Assembly (NCBI GenBank): GCA_003152215.1
Contig: PLZP01000076.1
Span: 1 to 51,564, forward strand
Direction: 5' to 3'
Length of the DNA stretch: 51,564 nt
Origin: Acidimicrobiaceae bacterium
GTDB taxonomy: Bacteria; Actinomycetota; Acidimicrobiia; Acidimicrobiales; RAAP-2
In this document: one piece after another, positions 41,875 through 50,480 of the stretch
Position numbering within the stretch: position 1 is the stretch's first letter
Layout of the letters: every line of letters begins with the position of its first letter
Position numbers and translations under genes: made by a program
The notes under the pieces: generated by a model
Database searches by the model: none
Seen by the model: the letters and a program-made list of their open reading frames with translations, nothing else
Told to the model about the DNA's origin: nothing

Positions 41875-44133
41875 GTGACAGCACAGTGGCAGCGGTTTAT
41901 GGCGTTCTATCGACGTCTGCCCGCGTCAACCACTCCCCTCCTGCTGATCCTCCTCGCGGTCCTGGTCGGCAACGGCCTGTATTTAATTGGCGAGTCGAAC
42001 ACCAACACCATCTCGTGGACCGCGAACATCTCCCAAGTGGTCTGTCACGTCACGTGTGGCCGGCCCATGATCGACCCGAACGTGGGTTTCATCACCCAGC
42101 CCTTCGGACATCTTTCGGCAATGGACCTGCTGCACGGTCACCTGCCGTGGTGGAACTACTTCGAGGGACTTGGCCAACCACTGGCCGGCGAAATGCAGTC
42201 GGCCGCGCTCTTCCCACTGACGCTGTTGTTCGCCTTCCCCGCCGGACTGCTCTTCTTCCACATCAGCCTTGAACTCATCGCGGGGATCTGCACCTACTTC
42301 CTCGCCAAGCGCGTCGGACTCCCGATCCTCGTGGCCACCACTGTTGGCGCCCTGTTCGCCCTGAACGGCACCTACGCCTGGCTGGGCAATGCCGTGCTCA
42401 ACCCCGTGGCGTTCCTTCCGATGCTCCTGCTCGGCATCGAGATGATTTACGACTCAACAATGACCAAGGACAACAAGGGTTGGTACCTCTGCGCCATTGC
42501 GGTCGCGCTCGCCTTCTACGCCGGCTTCCCCGAAGTCGCCTACTTTGACGGGTTGTTCGCTCTCGGGTGGGCGGCCGTGCGTCTGTTCTCACTTCCGCGC
42601 GAATCGCGGCGCAAGGCGCTCGAGCGACTCGGCATCGGCGGTGGCGTCGGCCTGTTGTTGTCCCTACCGATCCTTATCCCCTTCGCCGATTTCTCCAAGG
42701 TCGCCAACCTGGGGCATCACACCGCCGCGATCGACGGCACGGCGCACATCTCGGTCCACGCAATCCAGATGTTCTTCGACCCCTACGTGCACGGAACCCT
42801 CTTTGCCAACCCCGCGGTCGCGAGCGTTTGGGGTGGCATTGGCGGTTACTTCACGGCCAGCGTCGGTGCGCTGGCGCTGCTCGGACTCTTCGGCGAACGG
42901 CTGCGCCCGCTACGTATCTACCTCGGACTCTGGATCTTCATTGGACTGAGCGGCGCCTTCAACTTCGCGCATCTGCGCAAGGTCTGGAACCTCATTCCCC
43001 TCATTCAAAACGTCTCGTTCGGCCGCTACATCATGGCCAGCTGTGAACTCTCGATGATCATGCTCGCCGGACTTGGATTGATGGACTTCGCGCACAGTGC
43101 CAAGGCAAAGCGTCTCTTCACCGTGACGTCGTCGGTCATGTTGCTCGGTCTCATCTGGATCGTGCTGTCCGCCAGTTCGCTCAACACGGGCATTGTCTAC
43201 GGGCACCGCGCGCGCATCATTTACGCGTTCCTCGACGCCATTCCCTTTCTCGCGGTCATCGCGCTCCTCGTCCTCGGCCGCTTCGCGAGGTGGAGGTGGA
43301 CCCCGCTGCTGGTTTCGGCCGTGCTGGTGGTTGAGTCGCTGCTGATCTTCGGCGTGCCATCTGGTGAGGCGGCGAAGTACGTCAACGTGGACATGGCGCC
43401 CATCCACTTCCTCCAGACGCACGAGGGTCAGTACCGGTTCTTCGACTTCGCCGTCCTGACGCCTAACTGGGGTTCGCAGTATGGACTGAACGAACTCAAC
43501 GCGATCGACCTGCCCTTCCCTCAAAAGTTCTCTAATCTCATTGAGAACCAACTCGCCCCCGGGCTCACCCCGTCCAACCAGTTCGTCATTCACAACGGCG
43601 TGACGGGCATGGACATTCAGATGCAGGACATCGTCGCGCACTTCGCCGCCTACGAGGACGCGTCGGTCAAGTACCTCTTGATGCCCAAGGCGCTGGTGAT
43701 CCTGCCCGCCCTCACGAACCTCGGCGTGACCCAGGTCTTCACCGACTCGCTCGCGACGATTTACGAGATGCCGAGCCCCCGTCCCTTCATCTCGGCGACG
43801 TCGTCCTCGTGCACGGTGACCGCGACGAACGACGATGCAGCGAGCGTGAGTTGTCCGAACGGCGGATCGAAATTGATTCGCACGGAGCTTTCGATGGCGG
43901 GCTGGAAGGCTTACGTAAACGGCAAGTCGGTGACCATAAAGACGGTCGATGGCGTGTATCAAAGTGTGAAGGTGCCCGAAGGGACGTCGACCGTGACCTA
44001 TACCTTCCTGCCACCGCACGAAAAGTACGCCATCTTGCTCGGGCTGCTCGCGGCCCTGTTCCTTCTCGCCACGTGGGTTTTCGAGCGCCGTAACCGCTCG
44101 CGCAACGCGCCTCCCGGACCCGTGGTCGAATAG
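41875..44133 (+). CDS. YfhO-like polytopic membrane protein
   Basis: A 752-residue membrane protein with about 13 helices and a large extracytoplasmic C-terminal domain (about 500-715). Matches to the YfhO-like GT-C glycosyltransferase group include the first-loop DPNVGFITQPFGHLSAMDLLHGHLPWW region (split by family blocks), and late in the protein LIRTELSMAGWKAYVNGKSV plus the final helix. YfhO-type proteins glycosylate lipoteichoic or similar polymers using lipid-linked sugars. The start is GTG at 41875, preceded by TTAGGA. It follows the GT2 gene and precedes a small membrane protein by 5 nt. The acceptor is unknown. Confidence 0.85.
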   Translation: MTAQWQRFMAFYRRLPASTTPLLLILLAVLVGNGLYLIGESNTNTISWTANISQVVCHVTCGRPMIDPNVGFITQPFGHLSAMDLLHGHLPWWNYFEGLGQPLAGEMQSAALFPLTLLFAFPAGLLFFHISLELIAGICTYFLAKRVGLPILVATTVGALFALNGTYAWLGNAVLNPVAFLPMLLLGIEMIYDSTMTKDNKGWYLCAIAVALAFYAGFPEVAYFDGLFALGWAAVRLFSLPRESRRKALERLGIGGGVGLLLSLPILIPFADFSKVANLGHHTAAIDGTAHISVHAIQMFFDPYVHGTLFANPAVASVWGGIGGYFTASVGALALLGLFGERLRPLRIYLGLWIFIGLSGAFNFAHLRKVWNLIPLIQNVSFGRYIMASCELSMIMLAGLGLMDFAHSAKAKRLFTVTSSVMLLGLIWIVLSASSLNTGIVYGHRARIIYAFLDAIPFLAVIALLVLGRFARWRWTPLLVSAVLVVESLLIFGVPSGEAAKYVNVDMAPIHFLQTHEGQYRFFDFAVLTPNWGSQYGLNELNAIDLPFPQKFSNLIENQLAPGLTPSNQFVIHNGVTGMDIQMQDIVAHFAAYEDASVKYLLMPKALVILPALTNLGVTQVFTDSLATIYEMPSPRPFISATSSSCTVTATNDDAASVSCPNGGSKLIRTELSMAGWKAYVNGKSVTIKTVDGVYQSVKVPEGTSTVTYTFLPPHEKYAILLGLLAALFLLATWVFERRNRSRNAPPGPVVE

Positions 44134-44138
44134 CGAGC

Positions 44139-44354
44139 GTGCACGACATCGTCACCATCTACGGCGTGGTGGTTGTAACGTTCATGGTGGTGATGTACGC
44201 ACTGGAGTCACGTGGGCGTTTGTTTATCCTCCTGTTCTCCTTAGGTTGCGTCCTCTCGAGCGTCTACGGCTTCGCGAGTGGCGCGTGGCCCTTTGGCGTC
44301 GTCGAAATACTCTGGTCGTTCGTCGCCATCCGGCGCTGGCAGACGAACACGTGA
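44139..44354 (+). CDS. Small two-helix membrane protein
   Basis: A 71-residue protein with helices at about residues 8-20 and 28-60. The stretch SLGCVLSSVYGFASGAWPFGVVEILWSFVA (split at the helix break) is a pattern I have seen in small actinobacterial membrane proteins of unknown function. It starts with GTG 5 nt after the YfhO-like stop and its TGA overlaps the next gene's GTG, so the three are co-translated. It may be a helper subunit for the polytopic neighbour, but there is no direct evidence. Confidence 0.7.
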   Translation: MHDIVTIYGVVVVTFMVVMYALESRGRLFILLFSLGCVLSSVYGFASGAWPFGVVEILWSFVAIRRWQTNT

Positions 44355-44959
44355 AGCCCCGTTACCTCGCTGGCGTGCTCGCCCTTCTCGTGGTCGTCGC
44401 CGTCGCCGGGCCCGCCGGTGCAAGTGGACCGGGCTCACTTCCCCAGACGCGCACCGAGCCGACCTTTGGTGCACCATTCCACGCACAGATGCGCCAGCTC
44501 TTCCGCGCGATCAAGAACGATTCGTCGGGCATCGGCGCGACGGTCTTCTTTCCCGAATCGGCCTACGTGTCGATGAAGACGGGCGAGATTCCTGATCCCA
44601 CGAGTGACTACGTCGAACGACTCATCGGTCTCTACGACGTGGACCTCACGGCGTATCACGAGAAGCTCTTTGGCGGCGCAACGACGACCCTGGTGAGAAT
44701 TGATGCGAACGCGCACTTCGCCCAGTGGATCGCGCCAGGCGTCTGCGAAAACAAGATCGGCTATTGGCATGTCCCCGGTGTGCGCCTCGTACTTCGACGC
44801 GGCGCTCGTCTCGTCTCGGTCGCGGTGTTCTCGATGATCTCGTGGCGCGGCCTCTGGTACGTCGTGCATCTCGGACCCAATCCACGCCCGGTGGACATTG
44901 GTACCGTCGAAGATTTTGCAAATGGCGCGGGCACGCCCGGGCCGTCGGGCGGCTGTTGA
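44351..44959 (+). CDS. Secreted protein of unknown function
   Basis: A 202-residue exported protein. The signal peptide, YLAGVLALLVVVAVAGPAGA, ends near residue 24. The mature part has no recognised domain; visible features are FHAQMRQLFRAIKND, SGIGATVFFPESAYVSMKTGEIPDP, FAQWIAPGVCENKIGYWHVPG (all short blocks) and a Cys-terminal GGC. The GTG start overlaps the small membrane gene's stop in GTGA (44351-44354), so it is fourth in the GT2, YfhO, small protein, secreted protein unit. It converges with the CapA-like gene, 3 nt away. A wall or glycan-binding role is conceivable. Confidence 0.68.
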   Translation: MKPRYLAGVLALLVVVAVAGPAGASGPGSLPQTRTEPTFGAPFHAQMRQLFRAIKNDSSGIGATVFFPESAYVSMKTGEIPDPTSDYVERLIGLYDVDLTAYHEKLFGGATTTLVRIDANAHFAQWIAPGVCENKIGYWHVPGVRLVLRRGARLVSVAVFSMISWRGLWYVVHLGPNPRPVDIGTVEDFANGAGTPGPSGGC

Positions 44960-44962
44960 GCC

Positions 44963-46201
44963 TTACTTCGGTGGCGCGAGCGATCCGTTTCGATTGATCA
45001 CGACTGCATTCGACCCGAAATCTTCGCGTGAGAGTTGATTCACGAACGTGGCCGCAGCGTGCGTGGGATCGACGAAGCCCTGACCGGACTGGCTCAGCTT
45101 CACGGACGTAAACGTGCCCGAAACGAACGCCCCCTTGGCGCTCAAGGTGACGTGGAGAATCGCGCTCAATGTCAGGTCCCCGCTCGCGGCGAAGTTGTTG
45201 AAGTTCACAGAGTCACCGAGGCTGTAGGCAATCAGGTGCCCGTGATAAAACTCGATCCCGCGCAGCACGTGTGGACCACTCGCAATGACGAGGCTCGCAC
45301 CTTCGTTGATGGCGACGTGGGCGAACAAATACGGATTGCCGCGATTCTCGCCGACGTAGAACTCACTCGCCTTCGTAACGTGATCGGCGCCGGATCCTTC
45401 GGCACCCGCGTGCATGTACACAACGACGATGGACGCGAGTCGACGGGCCTTCTCGATCAGTTGCTTCGCCACCGGGAAGTTCAAGAGATCGTTCGTGTTG
45501 GAGTACGGCGCGAAGTCGACGAACGCAACTTTGACCTTGCCGTCACGCACGACCGCGATCTGGCCCGGCAAGCCGGCCTGGGCAATGCCCGCGTCGCGCA
45601 ATGCGTTCGACGTGTCCGTCACGCCGTCGTCTCCATAGTCGTGCGAGTGATTGTTCGCGGAGTTGAGTACCGTGAATCCCATCGCGCGGTACACGCGAGC
45701 AAACGACGGCGGGACGTGAAACGCGTAACACTCGTTGTCCCCTGGGACGCACTTTGACGAACCGCGGCTCGTCATGGTCCCTTCGAGATTCGCGAACTGA
45801 ATCGGTGCGGCGAGCGCTTCTTTCAACGGCTCGAAATACGCCAAGGGATTCGACGGAACGTCGGGCGTGTTCCCGAGCACCGTGTCACCCACCGCGGAGA
45901 TGGTCACCGTTTGGGGGGCCGTGGTCGTCGTCGTCCCTCCGACGATCGTCGACGTCGTGGACGTGGACGTGGGCGACGATGACGTCGTGGTGGTTGTCGC
46001 GCCGGGCAGCGTGGTTGTCGTTGTCGACGTCAACCGAGAAAACGTCGGTACGGTCGACGTCGGCGATCCCGGCGCAATCACGTTCGCCGCGCCAATTGCC
46101 GCCACACCACCGACGAGCACGACAGCGCTTCCCCACGCGAAGAATCGACGCACCGGTGAACCGGATGGGCGCTGCGCACGCCTGGAGTGTCGCGCTACCA
46201 A
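44963..46201 (-). CDS. CapA-family metallophosphatase-like secreted protein
   Basis: A 412-residue membrane-anchored protein. The N-terminal anchor (about 18-42) is followed by a 55-residue Thr-rich linker (TTTTTLPGATTTTTSSSP and similar), then a CapA/PGA-synthesis domain (from about 95): SAVGDTVLGNTP, FANLEGTMTSRG, LNSANNHSHDYGDDG, VVYMHAGAEGS and GPHVLRGIEFYHG, metallophosphoesterase-type motifs. CapA proteins act in poly-gamma-glutamate or other exopolymer synthesis. It starts with TTG at 46201, overlapping the upstream phosphodiester-glycosidase gene's stop by 7 nt, so the two are coupled. The partner polymer is unknown. Confidence 0.85.
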   Translation of the reverse strand: MVARHSRRAQRPSGSPVRRFFAWGSAVVLVGGVAAIGAANVIAPGSPTSTVPTFSRLTSTTTTTLPGATTTTTSSSPTSTSTTSTIVGGTTTTTAPQTVTISAVGDTVLGNTPDVPSNPLAYFEPLKEALAAPIQFANLEGTMTSRGSSKCVPGDNECYAFHVPPSFARVYRAMGFTVLNSANNHSHDYGDDGVTDTSNALRDAGIAQAGLPGQIAVVRDGKVKVAFVDFAPYSNTNDLLNFPVAKQLIEKARRLASIVVVYMHAGAEGSGADHVTKASEFYVGENRGNPYLFAHVAINEGASLVIASGPHVLRGIEFYHGHLIAYSLGDSVNFNNFAASGDLTLSAILHVTLSAKGAFVSGTFTSVKLSQSGQGFVDPTHAAATFVNQLSREDFGSNAVVINRNGSLAPPK

Positions 46202-47163
46202 GGTTCGGCCTCCCCGGTGCGCTGTGCGATGTAGACCGCGAAGAAGTCCTTCGTGCTCGGATAGAGGAATCGGTCAGCAATCTGATTCGGATTGGGCACC
46301 AACAGCGACGGACCGGCCGCACCCCTATTGGCGTAGGTGAGGAAGATCGGCCACTCGGGATTAATGTCCAACTGCATTGCTCGAACCACGTGCAACTGGA
46401 CCATGATCTGCGCGAGTGACGTCGACGTCTGATCGGGTGCCGCAACATAAATGAGATTGCCCTGGTTGTCGATGCCGAGCGCCGTTCGCCATACTGCGGG
46501 CGCTCCGCCCAAGGTGAGTCCCCACAGTTGGTTGTCGACCGACTGTGGGGTCGGACGGAAGTTGTTCACGAGCAGTTGAAGGTTCTGTCGCGCCATCAAA
46601 ATGGTGGGACCGGGCCGGGCGCCACCGGTCCACTTGGTGATATTGACCGTTCCGTTGGTGTAGCGCACGACGGTAGCAAGCCCGTTCACCATCGGGTAGT
46701 AGAGGGTCTTGTTGGTGTAAAAGCCAGCGGCCGCGTCAGCCTCGTAAAAGCCGGAATTGAATGTTGCGAGCAGTCGTCCGCGACCGACGGGCGGCACCTC
46801 TTCGGGGCCGCGGTTGAGTGCCGATGGTCCGGGACCTTTGTAGCCGAGATAGAGCGCAAGGTCGGTCGTCGACGTTCGAATCCACGCCGCGTAGGCCACG
46901 ACGGTGGGCACCTGAGCATTCGGCGCAAAAGTGTTCACGAGAATCGTGGGCTTGACGAACCACGTGTCGAGTGGACGCCAGGGATGGCAGATCGTCGACG
47001 TCGGACTCGCGTGGATGCACACCGGCGCCGGCAACGTCGTTGTGGTGGTCGGCGGGGACTTTGACTTCGATGTGGAGGCGTCGCTGCGCGGTGAGGAAGC
47101 GAATGCGAGACCGGCGCTCAGCGCAAGACCTACGGCAAGTAGCGCGACTCCCGACTTTCGCAT
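46195..47163 (-). CDS. Exported phosphodiester-glycosidase-like (NAGPA/DUF2233) protein
   Basis: A 322-residue exported protein. The signal peptide (MRKSGVALLAVGLALSAGLAF) precedes a short Thr-rich linker (PPTTTTTLPAP). The domain includes LLATFNSGFYEADAAAG, TLGGAPAVWRTALGID, VRAMQLDINPEWPIFLTY and RFLYPSTKDFFAVY. It fits the phosphodiester glycosidase family related to the N-acetylglucosamine-1-phosphodiester uncovering enzyme. It probably removes a phospho-linked sugar from an extracellular polymer. The ATG at 47163 has GAAGG just upstream; the reading to 47226 lies in the divergent region. It is coupled to the CapA-like gene. Confidence 0.83.
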   Translation of the reverse strand: MRKSGVALLAVGLALSAGLAFASSPRSDASTSKSKSPPTTTTTLPAPVCIHASPTSTICHPWRPLDTWFVKPTILVNTFAPNAQVPTVVAYAAWIRTSTTDLALYLGYKGPGPSALNRGPEEVPPVGRGRLLATFNSGFYEADAAAGFYTNKTLYYPMVNGLATVVRYTNGTVNITKWTGGARPGPTILMARQNLQLLVNNFRPTPQSVDNQLWGLTLGGAPAVWRTALGIDNQGNLIYVAAPDQTSTSLAQIMVQLHVVRAMQLDINPEWPIFLTYANRGAAGPSLLVPNPNQIADRFLYPSTKDFFAVYIAQRTGEAEPW

Positions 47164-47305
47164 GACCTTCTCTCGTGTTTCGCGTTCGACCAATCCTAGA
47201 GACCAGCGACAACGCCGACCGACCACCGCACTCCGGGGCCTTTGCTACTTTGCAGTGAGAAGAAAGGGGCGCTGTGTCAGGACGCGTAATTCGTTGGGAT
47301 CTGCG

Positions 47306-48088
47306 GTGAGTAGCCGGGTCGACGAGATTGACCTCTCCAAGAAAATGGGAAAGGAGGAGTCGGAGAAGCGCATCCTTGCCGCGCAGCATCGACTCACGCA
47401 ACTTCGCCTGTTCTCGGCGGGCCTCCTCGCACCGGGCAGCGTGGGCCCCGGACTGCTCGTCCTCTTCGAGGGTTTCGACGCTGCCGGTAAAGGGGGCGCC
47501 ATCCGTCGCCTCACGTCGAGCCTCGACCCTCGTCACGTGCTCGTCGTTCCAATCAGCACACCTTCGTCCATTGAGTTGGCGCACTTCTTCCTCTGGCGCT
47601 TCCAACCATCCCTACCGGGCATGGGTGGCATGACGATCTATGACCGCTCGTGGTACGGACGACTCCTCGTGGAACGGGTCGAGGGGATCATCGACAAGGA
47701 GACCGCCAAGCGCTCGGGCGAAGAGATTGTCCAGTTCGAACGTCTCCTCACTGACAACAACGTCACCCTCGTGAAGTTGTGGCTGCATATCTCGGATAAA
47801 GAACAGCTCGCGCGCTTCAATGATCGTGCGAGTAATCCGCTCAAGCAGTGGAAGCTGACCCCCGACGACTGGCGCAATCGCGAGAAACGTCCGCAGTATT
47901 TAAAGGCGCTCGCCGACATGGTGGCGATGACCGATCAGCCCAACGCCCATTGGGACCTGATTCCCGCTGAAGACAAGCAGTACGCGAGGGTCGCAGTTCT
48001 TGAGACGCTCATCCGCCGCTGGGAGCACGACCTCGAGCGTCGGGGCTTCAGCGTGCCCGCGCCGCGCCGCGGCGACTACCTGAAGTAG
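47306..48088 (+). CDS. ppk2: Polyphosphate kinase 2 (PPK2)
   Basis: A 260-residue enzyme using polyphosphate to phosphorylate nucleotides (or the reverse), cytoplasmic. Walker A is in FEGFDAAGKGGAIRRL (about residues 53-68), Walker B-like in YDRSWYGRLLVERVEG, and the lid in WKLTPDDWRNREKRPQY. The single PPK2 domain and length fit the short class I/III-type; preference for AMP, ADP or GDP cannot be decided. I chose the GTG at 47306, where family similarity begins (the frame is open back to 46931). The gene is divergent from the phosphodiester-glycosidase gene. Confidence 0.9.
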   Translation: MSSRVDEIDLSKKMGKEESEKRILAAQHRLTQLRLFSAGLLAPGSVGPGLLVLFEGFDAAGKGGAIRRLTSSLDPRHVLVVPISTPSSIELAHFFLWRFQPSLPGMGGMTIYDRSWYGRLLVERVEGIIDKETAKRSGEEIVQFERLLTDNNVTLVKLWLHISDKEQLARFNDRASNPLKQWKLTPDDWRNREKRPQYLKALADMVAMTDQPNAHWDLIPAEDKQYARVAVLETLIRRWEHDLERRGFSVPAPRRGDYLK

Positions 48089-48123
48089 CGCGCGCACTTC
48101 GCGGCATCTGGAACACTGTGCTG

Positions 48124-49077
48124 ATGGACTCTCGCTACGGCATAACAATCCCCTTCGACGGCGTCTCGCTTCGCGACCACAAGGAGTGGTTCCACCGAAT
48201 CGCCGACCTCGGCTACACCGACCTGTGGTCGGCCGAGGTCGATGGCACCGATGGTTTCACGCCGCTCACGTTGGCGGCGATTTGGGAGCCACGTCTCAAA
48301 CTGGGCGTCGCGGTCACGCCCGTCTTCACCCGTGGTGCGGGACTCCTCGCCATGAGCATTGCGACCATGGCCGAGGTCGCGGAAGGTCGCTTCACCATGG
48401 GACTGGGCGCGTCGAGCGAGCCGGTCGTCCAGCGCTGGAACGGCGTGGCCTATGAGAAGCCGTACGCACGCACGCGTGACGTGCTCGACTTCGTCAAGCG
48501 TGCCCTCGACGGCGAGAAGATCGACCACGTGTATGAGACCTTTGCGGTGCACGGATTCAAGATCTCTCGCCCCGTCGCCGTTCGCCCACCCATCCTGCTC
48601 GGCGCGCTGCGCCCGGGAATGCTGCGCCTCGCCGGACGCGAGGCCGATGGTGCGATCCTCAACTGGCTTGGCGCGGACGACGTCGCGAAGTGTCGCGGCG
48701 AAGTCGGCGCCGGCAAGATGATTGCCGCGCGTCTCTTCGTTATTCCCACGGCCGACGCCGACGTCGCGCGGATGATCGGACGTCGAATGATTTCGTCGTA
48801 CTTGACCGTCAACGCCTACGCCGAATTCCACCGCTGGCTCGGACGCGGTGATGCGCTCCAACCAATGTGGGACGCGTGGGCCGCCGGTGATCGAAAGCTC
48901 GCGAACGCCGTGATCCCCGACGCGGTCGTGGACGAGCTGATCGTCCACGGTTCCTACGAGGCGTGCCGCGAGCACGTCCAGCGCTACGTCGAGGCGGGCG
49001 TGCAGGTCCCGACGCTCGCCATCGTCCCCTACGGCATCGACCTCAAAGAGGCCGTCGAGGGACTCGCGCCGCGCTAG
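48124..49077 (+). CDS. LLM-class F420-dependent oxidoreductase
   Basis: A 317-residue luciferase-like TIM-barrel oxidoreductase. Typical stretches: YGITIPFDGVSLRDHKEW, DLGYTDLWSAEVDGTDGFTPL (split by blocks), LGVAVTPVFTRGAGLLAMSIA, GRFTMGLGASSEPVVQRWNG and PPILLGALRPGMLRLAGREADG. The last is typical of the actinobacterial F420 group. ATG 48124 is preferred; GTG 48118 adds two residues. It converges with the acyl-CoA dehydrogenase gene, with the two stops sharing CTAG (49074-49077). The substrate is unknown. Confidence 0.87.
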   Translation: MDSRYGITIPFDGVSLRDHKEWFHRIADLGYTDLWSAEVDGTDGFTPLTLAAIWEPRLKLGVAVTPVFTRGAGLLAMSIATMAEVAEGRFTMGLGASSEPVVQRWNGVAYEKPYARTRDVLDFVKRALDGEKIDHVYETFAVHGFKISRPVAVRPPILLGALRPGMLRLAGREADGAILNWLGADDVAKCRGEVGAGKMIAARLFVIPTADADVARMIGRRMISSYLTVNAYAEFHRWLGRGDALQPMWDAWAAGDRKLANAVIPDAVVDELIVHGSYEACREHVQRYVEAGVQVPTLAIVPYGIDLKEAVEGLAPR

Positions 49078-50378
49078 ACCGTTTCGGCTTCGAGAAACTC
49101 GAGCATGCCGGCAAACTTCTCGCGGGCCGCCTTCGTGCGCTCGGGAATGAACTCGCTCGGGACCTCACTCGGCGTGTAATTCTTCAGCGCGTGTCGTGCC
49201 ACGGTCTGACGGTGCACCTCATCGGGCCCGTCGTAGATACGCGCGGCGCGGGCCCAGCGGTACATGGCTTCAAGTGGCATGTCCGTTGAGTAGCCCAGTG
49301 CGCCGTGGGTTTGAATCGCGCGGTCGATCACGTTATGCAGTACGGTCGCGCCGTAGTACTTGATCATCGCGATCTCGTCCCTCGACGCCGATGCTCCAAC
49401 CTGGTCCATCTTCCACGCGGCGTGCAGCGTCATCAAACGGGCCGCGTGCATCTCCGCTCGTGAGTCGGCAATCCAGTTCTGGATGGTCTGTTTTTCTGAG
49501 AGCAACGAGCCGTGCGTGAAGCGGCTGACGGCGCGCTCGCACATCATGTCGAAGGCGCGCTGGGACTGACCGAGCCAACGCATGCAGTGATGAATGCGCC
49601 CCGGTCCGAGACGGGCTTGGGCGAGCAAGAAGCCCGAACCCTCTGGGCCAATGAGATTCTCCGCGGGAATGCGTACGTCCTGGTAGAGGATCTCGGCGTG
49701 GTTTCCGAAGCGGCCGTAGTGGTTCTCAGGGTCGTCCATCGACCCAACGTCGCGCACGATGGTGACCCCGGGCGTGTCCACGGGGACGACGAACATCGAC
49801 GATCCCTGATACGGGTGGATGTCGGGATTGGTCACCGCCATTACAACGAGAATGTCGGCAACCGATCCGTTCGTGGTGTACCACTTGTGTCCATTGAGCA
49901 ACCACTCGTCGCCGTCTTTCGTGGCGCGCGTCTTGAGGAGCCGCGGGTCCGATCCCGCCGTCTCGGGCTCGGTCATCGAGAAACCGGAGCGCATGGTGCC
50001 GTTCAGTAGTGGCGTGAGCCAGCGTTCGCGAATGTACTCCTGACCGGTCATCTCCATGCCGGCCGCCAACAGTTCGGCGTTGCCACTGTCGGGTGCGTTG
50101 TTGCCAAAGACGACTGGACCGTAGGGCGTCTGACCGAGAATCTCGTGCATCAGACCAAGCCGGACCTGTCCAAAGCCCATGCCACCGAGGTCGGCTGGCA
50201 AGTGGGCCGCCCAGAGCCCGCGGGCCCGAACTTCGTCTTGCAGGGGCTTGATGAACGTCAGCGACTGGTCGTGGCTGAGCTCGAGCGTCTCGATTGGAAT
50301 GATCTCTTCGCGCACGAATTCGCGCATCCACACCAACTGCTCTTCAAACTCTGGTTCTGTCACAAAATCCCACGCCAT
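49074..50378 (-). CDS. Acyl-CoA dehydrogenase (ACAD11-like)
   Basis: A 434-residue flavoenzyme that introduces a double bond into acyl-CoA. N-terminal helical domain, then FSMTEPETAGSDP (the FAD/substrate-binding loop), NGHKWYTTNGSVADI, FGNHAEILYQDVRIPAENLIG and the C-terminal helical domain with ARLGPGRIHHCMRWLG and IQTHGALGYSTDMPLEAMYRWARAARIYDGPDEVHRQTVAR (split by blocks). The catalytic Glu is probably in YDGPDEVH. Length and signature suggest the ACAD11-like subgroup of long-chain or branched substrates. The ribosome site GAAGGAAGG is strong. It is divergent from the riboflavin synthase gene, and it depends on FAD. Confidence 0.91.
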   Translation of the reverse strand: MAWDFVTEPEFEEQLVWMREFVREEIIPIETLELSHDQSLTFIKPLQDEVRARGLWAAHLPADLGGMGFGQVRLGLMHEILGQTPYGPVVFGNNAPDSGNAELLAAGMEMTGQEYIRERWLTPLLNGTMRSGFSMTEPETAGSDPRLLKTRATKDGDEWLLNGHKWYTTNGSVADILVVMAVTNPDIHPYQGSSMFVVPVDTPGVTIVRDVGSMDDPENHYGRFGNHAEILYQDVRIPAENLIGPEGSGFLLAQARLGPGRIHHCMRWLGQSQRAFDMMCERAVSRFTHGSLLSEKQTIQNWIADSRAEMHAARLMTLHAAWKMDQVGASASRDEIAMIKYYGATVLHNVIDRAIQTHGALGYSTDMPLEAMYRWARAARIYDGPDEVHRQTVARHALKNYTPSEVPSEFIPERTKAAREKFAGMLEFLEAETV

Positions 50379-50450
50379 GGGCCACCTTCCTTCATTGCCA
50401 CTCTACGTCGTGCGAATTCGAGGCTCAGACCGGAGTCGCGAACGTCGCTT

Positions 50451-50456
50451 TACAAT
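50451..50456 (+). promoter_or_regulatory. Possible -10 element of the ribC gene
   Basis: TACAAT lies 24 nt before the GTG of the riboflavin synthase gene in the 102-nt divergent region. No good -35 box is seen at the usual distance, so this is a weak promoter call. Confidence 0.3.
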
Positions 50457-50480
50457 GGTTGCTGAGTCGATCGGAGTGAC

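Noticed and set aside
42910..44019. 369-codon minus-strand reading opposite the YfhO-like gene.
   Set aside because: Composition is typical of an antisense shadow in GC-rich DNA (Arg, His, Val, Glu), without domains.
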